64,000 bases of DNA from Acanthosepion pharaonis (GCA_903632075.3 CAHIKZ030005495.1:3143501-3207500); one strand, 5' to 3'; positions 44,100 to 54,625 are shown, counted from the stretch's first letter. Notes: generated from the letters alone by a model not told the origin. Translations and numbers: made by a program.

Positions 44100-44280
44100 C
44101 TTTTACTGCTGAAATAGTTAAATGTAACCGCTGCTTCTACTCCAACAGCTTCTTCTCTCGCGCTTCCCAACAGTGAAACTCTCTTCCTCTTAGTTGCTTC
44201 CCTGATAAGTACAATCTTCAAAAAATTTAAATACAACGTCAATACAATTTCTACAGAAGGTTGCAAAGTGTTATGGAACC
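44100..44280 (+). pseudogene. LINE family 2 C-terminal relic
   Basis: Plus strand: FTAEIVKCNRCFYSNSFFSR, ASQQ, stop, NSLPLSCFPDKYNLQKI. Equivalent to the tail at 11.5 kb, here with an in-frame stop in place of Trp of LWNSLP. Confidence 0.8.
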
Positions 44281-44334
44281 TTACCCATAATAACATAATG
44301 GACTATGCCATACGTAATAAATACTGCGCCTCAA

Positions 44335-44570
44335 GAGGAAGCAGGGAGTTCAGTCCGAAATCGGGCGACCGGCTGATCGGTTGAACTCTCTGCATTCGGG
44401 CGGGGAGGAACCCGAACGAGGCTACGCCGAAGAGCGAAGTCTCTTTCGGGGAGGTAAACTGACCCTGAACCCGTTTATACGGGTTCAATGGGCATATTTT
44501 TGGCCGAGCCCACGGACTCGGAGATCCCCCGTTAAAAAAACGTCTTGTGCCACATGACGCCTTCGTGGGA
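44335..44570 (-). repeat. repeat family F copy
   Basis: The minus strand carries gtggcacaagacgttttttt, ctccgagtccgtgggctcgg, ccgtataaacgggttcaggg and the GC-rich block with one small change. It ends at ...ctgaactccctgctt. Confidence 0.85.
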
Positions 44571-44574
44571 GGGT

Positions 44575-45325
44575 GACTGAATATCGTTCAGTCTGGAGTG
44601 AAGTCCGTCAGGAGTCTGTCAGTCCGTCAGAACGAGCGAGTCAGTCAGTCGAGTCAGTGGGGTCAGGCCAGGTTCAGTCATCATCCTGTGCCGTTCAGGT
44701 GATGCTATATTCAATCTTTATCTTATGTTATTCAGGTCAGTCTAGGTTCAATCATTATCTTGTATAATTCAGGTCAAGCCAGGTTCAATATTTATCTAGT
44801 CTCGTTCAGGTCAGGCCAGGTTCAACCTTTATTTTGCACCGATCAGGTGATGGCATGTTCAATCTCTACTTTGTGTCGTTCAGGTCAGGGCTGGTTCAAT
44901 CTTTATCTTATATCGTTCAGGTCAGGTTCAATCTTTATTTTGTGTCATTCAGGCCAGGCCAAGTTTAATCTTTATTTTGTGTCAGTGTGGTCAGGCCAGG
45001 TTCAGTCATCATCCTGTGCCGTTCAGATGATGCTATATTCAATCTTTATCTTGTGTCGTTCAGGTCAGGCCATGTTCAATCATCGTCTTGTGTCGATCAG
45101 GTCAGGTCAGGTTCAATCATCGTCTTGTGTCGATCAGGTCAGGTCAGGTTCAATCATCGTCTTGTGTCGATCAGGTCAGGTCAGGTTCAATCATCGTCTT
45201 GTGTCGATCAGGTCAGGTCAGGTTCAATCATCGTCTTGTGTCGATCAGGTCAGGTCAGGTTCAATCATCATCTTGTGTCGTTCAGGTCAGGTCAGATTCA
45301 GTCGTTATCTTATGTCGTTCGCAAA
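44575..45325. repeat. ~37-bp satellite array ('caggtcaggtcaggttcaat')
   Basis: Irregular units at 44575-45060, then at least five near-perfect 37-bp units (gtgtcgatcaggtcaggtca, ggttcaatcatcgtctt) at 45070-45260. Three overlapping open frames of 115-198 codons appear because no frame of the unit contains a stop; they are artefacts. Confidence 0.93.
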
Positions 45326-45339
45326 ATTGCTCGCTCTTT

Positions 45340-46080
45340 CTTCACCTCCTGCATAACTCTTTCTTTTACTTACTATGCTCCATCTTATTTTTGGTTGGGA
45401 TTATAGTTTCATTTTCCCAATATATCTCGACATAGCAGTGCTATTACAATACCTACTCAATTCGAAGGCGGTTGCATGGTTGATGTATCTCCTTTGAAAT
45501 GTGCCCTCGATGAAACCAATATCATTCATCGTAGGAACGCTTTCCACCTCGTCTTTGGCACGGTGTACAATTTAAGGGACAATTTCCTTTTTTTTTTATA
45601 CATACAGATATGTGTTTTATTTGTAAATTTATCCCCTCTACACATTCTAGTTATAGTAGTGCGTTAACCTAAAATTGTTCTATTTAGCAGTAGCAGGATA
45701 TTCCTATCGCGAGCAAACAGATATGATTTTTACATACAGCCGAGCGAAGGGTAATGGACACGAGGCTGCACGGCTGTATCAGAATGCGTTTTCAGACCGA
45801 ACACAGCCGAGTCATCCAGCCTTTGCTGCTGTTTATTGCCGAGTTGCTGAGATAAGAACCGTGGCACCACAAACTATGGATCGAGTCTACATGGCAACAC
45901 ATTGCCATCTTCCGTAAACTTTAAACTTAATAATTCAAAAACGAAGTATTCGCGGACATAATTTCTGTGGTCTTTTGCCCTTGTTTTGGTATTATCAAAT
46001 AACACTGACACCTCATTTTAAAAGATATATTTGCCAAAATGACACAAAAATATCTTGAAATACTAAACAGCAAAATCGCT
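45340..46080. other. unassigned sequence
   Basis: Short frames at 45476-45667 and 45675-45917 have no recognised motif. The second (…AARLYQNAFSDRTQPSHPAF) resembles no family I can name with confidence. It has 80 codons and could be a dead fragment of a mobile element. Confidence 0.35.
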
Positions 46081-46084
46081 ATTT

Positions 46085-46640
46085 GCTTTAGCCTCGGCCT
46101 CCATACGACACCGGAATCTCCTGCAACTCTTCTTGACGGTCTCCTTGATTAAGTAAGATGAATGCTACCATAATTATTGCCTTCTTTGGTGTTACAAGGA
46201 GTTTTGTTGGTCTCTCGCTCAACTGCACCCCACACATAATAATCAAGGGAGTTGCAGTCTGGGGAGTTAGGTGGACAGATGTAAGGGATGATGTGGTTGC
46301 AGAAATTATCTGGCAGCCATGATTGGGTTCTCCTTCTTGTATGGCATGGTGCAGAGCTCTGTTGCCAGACATAGGTTCTTCCAGTAGCCACCCTCTTGAC
46401 CCAGGGCAACACTACCTCCTCAAGGCTTTTGATGTAGGTCTTCATGTTAAGTCTGGGGGCCCTCACCAACAAATTCGGGAGTTCTTTTATTATCAGAACT
46501 ATTAGAGTGAGCTTTCCGAGTTGCTGTTCATTCGTAATCACCATTAGACTCATCCAACTGTTTCCGAATCCTCTGCACTGCCATCAGCTTGACGCCGAAA
46601 CACTGTGAAAGGTTCGTCTTGGTGATTCCGGCACGAATGT
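46085..46640 (-). pseudogene. mariner/Tc1-type transposase, C-terminal remnant
   Basis: Minus strand: ADG-like start, then VATGRTYVWQQSSAPCHTRR, RTQSWLPDNFCNHIIPYICP, PNSPDCNSLDYYVWGAVERE, TNKTPCNTKE, and after a frame change CRRFRCRMEAEAK. This is the catalytic-domain end of mariner-like transposases (motifs QQDSAPCH and WPPNSPDLNPLDY known for the family). Here QQSSAPCH has lost the acidic residue of the usual QDxAPxH. There is at least one frameshift near 46150-46200 and the N-terminus is absent. Not functional. Confidence 0.9.
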
Positions 46641-46684
46641 CAAGCAGTAGTTGAAAATATAAAATGGTGGCAATCTACTCTCTC

Positions 46685-46690
<6 letters not shown>

Positions 46691-46742
<52 letters not shown>
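46691..46742. repeat. (TA)n microsatellite
   Basis: Perfect TA run just beyond the mariner remnant. Confidence 0.95.
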
Positions 46743-46749
<7 letters not shown>

Positions 46750-46838
46750 TGGGTATACAATCCCGACAGAGTTATAATGCATTATCGATCGTATATTATT
46801 TTCGAAACATACTTTTATGAACGGTTTTCCAAATGTCT

Positions 46839-46839
<1 letters not shown>

Positions 46840-46886
<47 letters not shown>

Positions 46887-46910
46887 GTCAATATATATAT
46901 ATATATATTA
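46840..46910. repeat. (TA)n tracts
   Basis: Two TA runs separated by tcaatgtcaa. Confidence 0.93.
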
Positions 46911-47066
46911 AGACAATTTTATGTTTATACATTCTTTTTATAGATACAAATATTTAACTAAACGCTTTGTTTATAATAAACAGTATTAACGATATTTATC
47001 AACATGAACGTCCGAGAAATTTTCATAAAATATGCGTCCTCGAACCTGTATCCTATACAGTATGTC
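46911..47066 (-). repeat. SINE family E copy, truncated head
   Basis: ataataaacagtattaacga, catgaacgtccgagaaattt, gcgtcctcgaacctgtatcc. The head ends early and (TA)n follows at 47073. Confidence 0.8.
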
Positions 47067-47067
47067 C

Positions 47068-47072
<5 letters not shown>

Positions 47073-47118
<46 letters not shown>
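47073..47118. repeat. (TA)n microsatellite
   Basis: Perfect TA run. Confidence 0.95.
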
Positions 47119-47121
<3 letters not shown>

Positions 47122-47239
47122 TATTTCAAAATGTATGACGTCATTTGTTTACATTTGTATAAGCATCAATCAGATATAAGTGTACAAGAGAAAATCATAG
47201 AGAATTGTAGTTTAAAAACAGTAAAATCAACCTTGCTAA

Positions 47240-47430
47240 CCGAAACGCTCCTATGTGGTTCAATCAGTAAACGCACGTCAGGTTATATGACGGTTCCGTA
47301 TAGGATACAGGTTCGATTCTTGTCGGAGGACGAATATTTTCTATGAAAATTTCGCGGACATTCAGGCCGGTAAATGTTGTTAATACTTTTTATTATAAAC
47401 AGAGCATTTACTTAAAATATTTGTATCTAT
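47240..47430 (+). repeat. SINE family E copy
   Basis: tatgtggttcaatcagtaaa, acggttccgtataggataca, ggttcgattcttgtcggagg, attcaggccggtaaatgttg. Confidence 0.85.
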
Positions 47431-47553
47431 AAAAAGAACGTGTAAACATAAAAATGTCTTAAAATAATTGTATATAAAAAGATCTATTTGTATCTATAAA
47501 AGAACGTGTAAACATAAAATGTCTTAAAATAATTGTCGGACATTGTCCATTTC

Positions 47554-47554
<1 letters not shown>

Positions 47555-47617
<63 letters not shown>

Positions 47618-47752
47618 ATAGAAAATAAGCAAAAGAACTCGTTAGGTAAATAATCCAAAGTTCTTTTTAGCATTTTTGTTATTATTTTTATTTTATTAGT
47701 TTTTGAAACATAAGAACTCTTATGTAACGTCTTGGAATCATATCTTTAAATA

Positions 47753-47810
<58 letters not shown>
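47555..47810. repeat. (TA)n tracts
   Basis: TA runs at 47555-47610 and 47757-47808. Confidence 0.93.
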
Positions 47811-47819
47811 CGATTGTAT

Positions 47820-48950
47820 CTGAAAGTAAATTTTCAGCTGAATAAATTAGAGTTGGTTAGTGTTCTGTGGTTATTAATTGAATAAACTGCTCGTCTTTTG
47901 GGAAGAAAGCCATTATGAGGTATCCAGTCCCTCGGGCGCATGTCCGTCTTCAGTCAATGGCAGCCAATTCGCCAAAGAAACGTCATTACAAATGGCGACA
48001 CGTAATTGAATTTGAATTTGTCTCACGGGAGCTTCAACAGATAACTTGCATGGCAATGTTGTTGAAAGGAGTTCAGAATGTTCTTAATATGCCAAGTTAG
48101 AAATCACGTATGCGTCAGTGTTCCGGCTCTATGGTATTAACAAATAAAACTATTTGGACAATTCCACCAAATAAATATTTTGTAACCATCATCATAATCA
48201 GTATCATCATAATCATGCTCACTCTCATGACTGGCTGTTTCGTAGCACCTGACCAGCTCCCTTCAAATATCTGGGTTGAAAGCCGGTGAGATCTCCATTC
48301 GCATTCGTGATTAGCGTGTAGACCTGGCGGAGCCTATTTCTCTCTACGTCAAATCATAGCCAACGACCTCCAATTTAAAGGCTTGACTTGGTCACGAATA
48401 CGTTAACGCTGATTCCATCAGGGAAACACCCTCCACCATGGCCGCTGACTTTAATCTACGGATCCCGCTGATCAACGAAATCATCAGCGGTTTAGTCGTA
48501 GATGACTCGACCATAGTACGCCCCGGGTCTCTTACATGGTACCAGTTGCAACCTAGGATGACCTGGTATCAGTTTTGTACTAGGATTTTCCAAAGTTTGC
48601 ATTTGCTTTTCAAAAAAATACTGATCAATTCTCTTTATTAAGAAAAATATATTGGCGAACTTGGACCTTCACGCCGCAAAAAGTCAAAATGTCAAAAAAC
48701 GGTTTTTTTCCTTGACACCGCTATTATTTTAACTACCATCACTCCTCGCCAATGTTTATTGTAAAACAGTTGTAGAGAGACAACAGTTGTTTTCCCTTGC
48801 GTTGAACAGATGGGAATTCAGGCCCTTTAGAGAGGAGAGATCTTCTCTTTTTTGCTTCTGTTTGGGGAACGGTCAGTACCTTCTTAACCACCAGAGCGTC
48901 CACACGTGTGGAAAATGGACAACACGTACACAGCCTAACATAGAATGAAA
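47820..48950. other. unassigned sequence
   Basis: Two short frames stand out. 47915-48100 (61 codons) and 48438-48641 (67 codons, ATG in a strong ccaccATGG context) have balanced composition but no recognisable domain and no clear splice signals. Nothing more can be supported. Confidence 0.35.
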
Positions 48951-49335
48951 AGTCATTTTGATTCATTATTTACATTATTCGGACTACTGTCCTCATCTTT
49001 GTCGCCATATTTATCACAACGTTTCGGCCGTTGTACGCTCCGGCCTTCTTCAGGTGGTTGGAATTTCGAACTGAACCCTTTATTTCGCTCACTGGGGTAG
49101 ACTGTTCTAGTTCCACGTGCCATGTTTGATAGATGTTAGTTATCTCCTGCTAATTTCCCTCTGAAAGTTCTCCGCTGGTATTGAACTCACACTCTTTAGG
49201 TCCTGTCACTGAATCTAACCAACGCCTTTATCCACTGTGCCATGTGTCCTTGAGCGAAATAAAGGGTTCAGTTCGAAATTCCAATCACCTGAAGAAGATG
49301 AGGACAATAGTCCGAATAATGTAAATAATGTAAGG
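48951..49335. repeat. SINE family D with inverted flanks
   Basis: The middle (about 49128-49256) is, on the minus strand, a tRNA-like head (gccatgtgtcc mirrored; ggcacagtggataaaggcgt, gtgagttcaataccagcgga). The left flank (ttcggactactgtcctcatc... gaactgaaccctttatttcg) recurs inverted on the right (cgaaataaagggttcagttc... gatgaggacaatagtccgaa). The right flank is the sequence from which the 98-bp satellite appears derived. Confidence 0.8.
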
Positions 49336-50656
49336 CAATACAATATTTATCTTTTACCAATTTAAAAAGAAATAAATATGAAAATAATTTTTTTTTCATA
49401 AATTTATAAACATCTGCTAAATTAAAACATGTAAACTAATTATAAGGAAATTATTATTATTTACCATTGTAATAAAACCTAAACATATAATGAAAATGAA
49501 TTTATAACATTTCTTTGTTCTTGCTGTAACCTAGAAAAAGTTACTGAATTAAGAATAACCAAAACGAAGATTGGAAATGGAATGACAATCTTTGTAACAT
49601 CAACAAAATACAATACTCGCCAGCCGCGTGAAGTAGGTAAACCACTGATAGTGGTGGACTACATAAACACCATATTAACCCCACTTACAATAGTGTATAA
49701 TGAGGATTGAGACACACCCATTAGTGTTCATAGTTACGGTATGTAAGAGTTCCTAAGAATTTTCAACAAAATAATAAACACTATTTATTAGGTTATTTAC
49801 TGGAATGTTTGGCAAAACATCAAATAATTTTTCTATTGATTCGAACTTTATAAAATTGGGAATTAGCTGATGTTTTGCCAACCATTCCAATTAACAATAT
49901 AATAAAAAAAATAATGTAAATAAACAAATCTAATAAATAAATAGCGTTTAATGTTTTTGTTGTCAATTCTCAAAAACAAAGAAAATGTATGGCTTCATTT
50001 TCACCATATTATTTTATTTTAAGTTTTATTCCAATTCTAATCACCGCTTTTTAAACAATAAACATTGCCGAGGAGTGAAGGTAGTTAAAAAAAGCTGTGT
50101 CATGTGAAAACCCGTCCTTTTGACACTCCGCTTTTTTTGCTGACACGAAGCAACAGGTTTGCCAAATTGTTTTCTTGTTCAATTCCGTATCATGGAATAT
50201 ATATTTTTAGGTTTTATTCAAAAGAATATATTTATTAGTCGTATCATGACCAACTAGTACAGTCCCACATGTCATATAACAAGCTGAATTCTAACAGGTC
50301 GATGAAATGTAAACAAACAAAAAAATGTAAATTGCCGCTTAGAAAATTGATAATCTAAAAGGGAGGTAACTTTAAAAATTGAATTTTTAGAACTTAAATT
50401 AACAGCGTACAATTACATAAGATTTACCAGACATTATTTCAATTCTCTAGACGTTTTCAACACTAAAATGCATATTTTCACATTTTTCGTTTTTACTAAT
50501 CCACGAATTATAAACAGCTGTGAGTTACCTCGCTTTTATGATTTTCATTTACGTAATTCAAATGAACGCTATTAGGTAATTTTTTTACCTTATAGTCTAT
50601 TACATTTAAAGATTAAATTATAAAGTTCGTTATGATATTTTGCTTAAAAATCTGGT
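49335..50656. other. unassigned AT-rich sequence
   Basis: No gene. It contains the inverted repeat at 49801-49889. At 48669-48700 and 50109-50150 are similar words around 'gacaccgc/gacactccgc', probably chance. Confidence 0.4.
49801..49889. repeat. inverted repeat, 22-bp arms
   Basis: tggaatgtttggcaaaacat (49801-49822) and its reverse complement at 49868-49889, with one mismatch. The 45-nt spacer has no coding content. It could be the tips of a small MITE or chance. Confidence 0.8.
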
Positions 50657-51221
50657 TAAAAATGTGTTGCATTTGGCTGTTCTAGTGGATATCTTACGAA
50701 CAGTGAAAAAGTATCGACATTTTCTTTTCCTCTTGAAAAATCCGATCTTGTAGAAAAAAATGAATAAAATTCGTTAATCGTATTGATTGGTTTCCTACGA
50801 AAAATTCAGTTCCATTTTGAAGAGAAATTTATTTTTAAAGGAAAACCAAATAAACTCAATTGGGATTTATATCCAATACCTACAATATATTCAGAAAAAA
50901 AAATTAGAAAACCGTCCATTTTGCCGAATACAACAGAATTCAGTAAGCCTTCAAAACAACGACTGATTCAAATTGATTAATTACATGATTTTATTTCAGC
51001 TGCTACGATAAAGGATTTTACTCAGTTCGAAGAAGCATAGTTTGTCCTAAGTGTTTTGAATTTTTTTTTTTTTTTAAAAAAAAGGAAGATTATATTCGAA
51101 ATTATAGAATAGTCTTTGACCCTGAAACACATTTTCTATCTATAAAATAATGTATTCACATTACCCAAAATTTTCAGGTCCAGTGCGATGGAACCCCTAT
51201 ATATAAATCACTTAAATAAAT

Positions 51222-51265
51222 AAGACACTTACACTTTAAAATTTAGTTTAGTAAACAAGGATAAA
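51222..51265 (+). repeat. 44-bp direct repeat, copy 1
   Basis: aagacacttacactttaaaa... acaaggataaa, identical to 52243-52286, where it lies inside the nested MITE. Confidence 0.9.
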
Positions 51266-52115
51266 CAGTATATGGACATAAAGCTAAACTCACAAGATTT
51301 CGCAAAGTTAGAAAATTTTCCAAACTTCATACAAAACGTGGTGGAAGAACAACTATACTGAGTTCTAAAAGAATTACAAAAAAAAACACCATTACCAACC
51401 AAGAGGTCGTCCTTCATTTTCTGCAGAACTAATATTTTATGCCTTACTACTGCGCTATACGTCCCAAGAAGCGTGCAGATTATTTCTAAGGAAATTTCCA
51501 TTATCATGTTTTTCTTTATTAGAGAAAATTCAAAGAGTTGATTTGGAATCAATTCCAGCTGCAAAATCGCTCCTGGAAAAAGATGATCTTTCTCAGGACG
51601 ATGCCTTAATGGTAAATGAAATATACCTTCAAATAGAAACACATGGCAAGGTGTACATTGATGCAAATGAAGATGATGAATTTTATAAAGGAATAATGGT
51701 ATTTATGAACAATGGTCTTTAAAAGACAATACCATCAGTCGTTAAGTCCTGAAATAACAGTTAATAGTAAGTGGCTTTTTCAGGAGATTCCGAAATGTAT
51801 TTTACAACTTATAAATGCTTGATTTTTATTTTATTAGGAAGACAATCATTTAGCCAATGTGAATGCATTTAACATTTTACTTGATAAGTTGGATGGGGAC
51901 AAAAAGTACAATATAACTATTCCAAATTATACCCAAAAATATTTGTTTTTTTAACTCTGTACATTTATTAAAATATTCGGAATAGTTTACTGAACAGAAT
52001 GAAGTTTGTATTTCCTGCTGCTTTTACGTTTGAAATATCAAATACTCATGTTTATTTTTCTGAGAACTGATACATATCCTAGTCTGACATACACAAATAT
52101 ATGACAAGGACAATA

Positions 52116-52123
52116 TTCTAAAT
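52116..52123. repeat. 8-bp target-site duplication of the MITE, left
   Basis: ttctaaat. The right copy ttctagat is at 52474-52481 (one difference). Confidence 0.75.
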
Positions 52124-52473
52124 CAGCGCTTCTAAAACTTTTTCAGCCCAGGGACAATTTTTTTTTCTTCAAAAAATTCAAATGGGCCACTCCTACATTT
52201 ACTTTTAGGCTGTTTAATTTTCACACTAAAATACTCATTGAAAAGACACTTACACTTTAAAATTTAGTTTAGTAAACAAGGATAAATACTGAATATTAAA
52301 ATCGGTTTTGATGATGTCTTTCAATTTTAGTCCATTCAGCTAGTGACGACCTTGATTTTGGTGTTTCTGACACAAAACAGATACATTTTTGTGAAATGGC
52401 GAATCCTCTGTGGACCACTAGAAATGCTATGTGGACCACCGGTGGTCCACCTGGACCACGTTGAGAATCACTA
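52124..52473. mobile_element. hAT-like MITE nested in the P-element relic
   Basis: The 350-bp element has termini cagcgcttctaaa and (reverse complement of the right end) tagtgattctcaa, an imperfect ~13-bp TIR of the hAT CAG-type. It is bounded by 8-bp duplications, the length typical of hAT. Inside, tggaccaccggtggtccacc is a short palindrome near the right end. Removing the element restores the transposase frame (…NIL|(N/D)DKLRNAS), supporting insertion. It is non-coding. Confidence 0.82.
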
Positions 52474-52481
52474 TTCTAGAT
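52474..52481. repeat. 8-bp target-site duplication of the MITE, right
   Basis: ttctagat, see left copy. Confidence 0.75.
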
Positions 52482-53552
52482 GATAAATTACGTAATGCCT
52501 CAATGCTAACATTCAAAGCACTACCTGCTAGTGTCAATAAACAAAATGTTAATTTAGCTGTTGCCATTTTTGAACAACTATTGCAACTTGTGAGGATTAC
52601 TTTTTCTGATCGAATTGACATGTCAAATTTCCTTAAATTGATATTATGATGGTGAACAATAGCAAATTCAAGGGGAAAAAAACACCTAACTATTTGAACA
52701 ATGCAGTAAATTTAAATGATAGGAAAATAGATTTCTACAAAAAATTATCTGATTGATTTGAGACTTGAGCATATATTTCAGATTTTTGTCTAACAAAGCA
52801 AAGTTCCAAGTCTTTTGTTGTAACTTTGAGAGCACAGGCTATGTTTAAGCAAGAACTTTTAGAGGAAGGGTATGGGTACGTTTTCACCCGTGGATTGTAA
52901 AGAGATCCACTTTAAAATGAATTTTCTCAATATCGACAGATAAGTGATGATAGGTTTTTGGTGAGCCTTCAAGAAGTATTGAGCACTGAAAGAATACTGA
53001 CCTGTCGGTCTCTTTTAAAAGAAAACATCAACTTTGGGGCAGAAGGCCTCAAGACAGTTCAAAAGAATGACAACTCAATAATTCTTGATATTTTAGCCCA
53101 GCATGAATCAGAAATACATGGACCTTCTTTGTCACCATACAGCAAAGAGATGGCAATTTCAGGTCATTGTCAGGTTGAACATTTTCAATGTGAAATATGT
53201 TCCCTGATCATGGTAGACAATGATAGTGATGATGCTACAGAGAAGCAATACTTAATTTCTGAAAAGTGTTTTACAGTTCCATCTAGCCAAATGGCAGAGT
53301 TCGTTTGTGCTTGTTTTCTTATACCTGACTATGCAGATAAATTTGTTGTAAAACATAATGAATCCACTACAAGATGGTCTGCTGGGGGAATTTTGGAAAC
53401 TTATTCTCTAAATGTGTTTTTATTTGTGAACAATACATTGAAAAAGGAATTCACTTTGCAGCAAAAATTGTTATGAATATATTTTACAACAACAGATGAA
53501 AGTTTTCACCGGATGAAGTTCGAAAAATATTGTAGAATGTTTTTTTTTTTTA

Positions 53553-53601
53553 AAAAGGCAAAGGTCAAAAGAAAATTTATTTAGAGAGAAACTGATGGTA
53601 A
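53553..53601. repeat. repeat J copy A, left part
   Basis: aaggcaaaggtcaaaagaaa, gagagaaactgatggtaa matches 55596-55640. The match is broken here by the hairpin-rich block and resumes at 54826. Confidence 0.8.
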
Positions 53602-53797
53602 GTGAAGAAAAAATGTGGTATATAATATAATAGTTAGTATATCTCCTGTGTGTCGGTGTTGGTGGGTGATGTTAAAAACCCCAATTTAAATGAAAAATTT
53701 AATTCTCAATCAAATTCAAGTTTTTAACATCACCCACCAACACTGACACACAGGAGATATACTAGCTATTATATTATATAGCACTTTTTTTCTTCGC
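53602..53797. repeat. ~77-bp-arm imperfect palindrome
   Basis: The left arm 53602-53678 (gtgaagaaaaaatgtggtat... gatgttaaaaac) pairs with the right arm ending near 53797 (gtttttaacatcacccacca... cttcgc). Only a few mismatches; loop ~42 nt. MITE-like. Confidence 0.9.
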
Positions 53798-53875
53798 TAT
53801 GCATATTGTTCCATATGCAGAGTAGTAACGAAAAGAATAAACAAAAATAAAAACAGATTTACTTAAATGAATAAT

Positions 53876-53910
53876 GTCTGTCTATAGAATGTATCATTCT
53901 ACAAGCAGAC
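53876..53910. repeat. nested stem-loop
   Basis: tagaatg-tat-cattcta (7-bp stem, 3-nt loop, 53885-53901), enclosed by gtctg/cagac at 53876-53880 and 53906-53910. Confidence 0.75.
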
Positions 53911-54090
53911 AACTTAACATCTTTTCTTTCATATGAACCTTTTCTTTACAATAAACAAAGCTTGTTATAACATTTTTTAACAGTCAATTCAATTTCTTCA
54001 GATTCTTTTGTTTTCTTCTTTCTTCAAATATTTCTTTTGAAACTCTTTTTCACTTCCTCTCTAGCTGAAAGTATAAATTATAAAACACAA

Positions 54091-54625
54091 AGCCTAACCT
54101 AGTCTAGGCTCTAAATTTAAAATGTATATCTTTTTGAAATAATTTTTAAAATCTCACTTAAAAATAGTGTACGAGATAGGGGTCGTCTTCCCGCAGCGAA
54201 CGACTCTTACAAAAAAAAATTTGACTCTCCGAGTCAACAAATCAAATGCAATAATTCCCCTTCTTTGGGAATTAAATTACTTCTTTTAGCTTCTGAATTC
54301 TACAGAAGCTAACAAAATCTTTTCTTCAAAGTTTTTCAAATATAAATGTATCTTTGCTTCGGAATTCTACCGAAGCTAATAAAATTTTCTAGAGTCGTCC
54401 AAAACAAAAAACTCCCCATCCCGCAAATCTAAATAAAATTGGGCATCACCAATGTTATATTTTAAATCTATCTAAAAATAAAGTGCTTCGACACAGTAAG
54501 TCGAAGGTTCAAAGTAGCATGCTATTTTTTTACGTGATAACTAAGTCAGTTTATCACGGAGTCAGAATAAAAAACGTCTTAAACGATCGAGGATAAATAT
54601 CTGACTGAGGATCAATTCCTCTGAT
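54091..54625. repeat. array of short stem-loops
   Basis: Stem-loops read directly: agccta/taggct (54091-54110); atctc+act/agt+gagat (54151-54176); gtcg/cgac with inner ttc/gaa (54182-54204); ttgactc-tcc-gagtcaa (54221-54237); taattccc/gggaatta, loop cttcttt (54252-54274); ttagcttctg/cagaagctaa, loop aattcta (54286-54312); gcttcgg/ccgaagc, loop aattcta (54356-54376); attgg/ccaat (54438-54453); cttcgac/gtcgaag, loop acagtaa (54486-54506); cgtgataa/ttatcacg (54533-54558); gagga/tcctc (54607-54621). A longer pairing agtcaga/tctgact spans 54560-54606. Four of them have 7-nt loops with stems of 7-10 bp. Confidence 0.8.

Larger units (their letters stand above)
50657..53480 (+). pseudogene. P-element/THAP9-like transposase, degenerate
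   Basis: A multi-frame relic on the plus strand. The THAP zinc-finger region is at 50657-50900: CVAFGCSSGY start, FSFPLEKSDLVEK, (after a stop) IKFVNRIDWFPTK, HFEEKFIFKG and PIPTIY in place of the AVPTIF box; one of the C-x2-C-...-C-x2-H ligands is deleted. The transposase core at 51392-51955 reads RGRPSFSAELIFYALLLRYT, ESIPAAKSLLEKDDLSQDD, VNEIYLQIETHGK, DEFYKGIMVF, KWLFQEIPKCIL, then DNHLANVNAFNILLDKL. After ~350 bp of nested MITE come KLRNASMLTFKAL, VNLAVAIFEQ, RAQAMFKQELLEEGYGYVF, QYRQISDDRFLVSLQEVL and the C-terminal FTVPSSQMAEFVCACF. The acidic residue expected in FDEMYLQ is N, but DNH is kept. Several stops and frameshifts make it non-functional. Family assignment is from motif memory. 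Confidence 0.88.

Noticed and set aside
44760..45435. Overlapping 115-198 codon frames rich in SGQVQSSSC
   Set aside because: Artefact of the ~37-bp array; three frames are open at once.
46323..46505. Plus-strand frame over the mariner remnant
   Set aside because: Antisense of the transposase; no independent support.
48438..48641. Gene starting at a strong ccaccATGG context
   Set aside because: 67 codons with no domain, no splice signals recognised and no supporting neighbour.
54091..54625. Cluster of mitochondrial-type tRNAs (because of 7-nt loops)
   Set aside because: The loops lack the T33-anticodon pattern and no acceptor or T arms accompany the stems.
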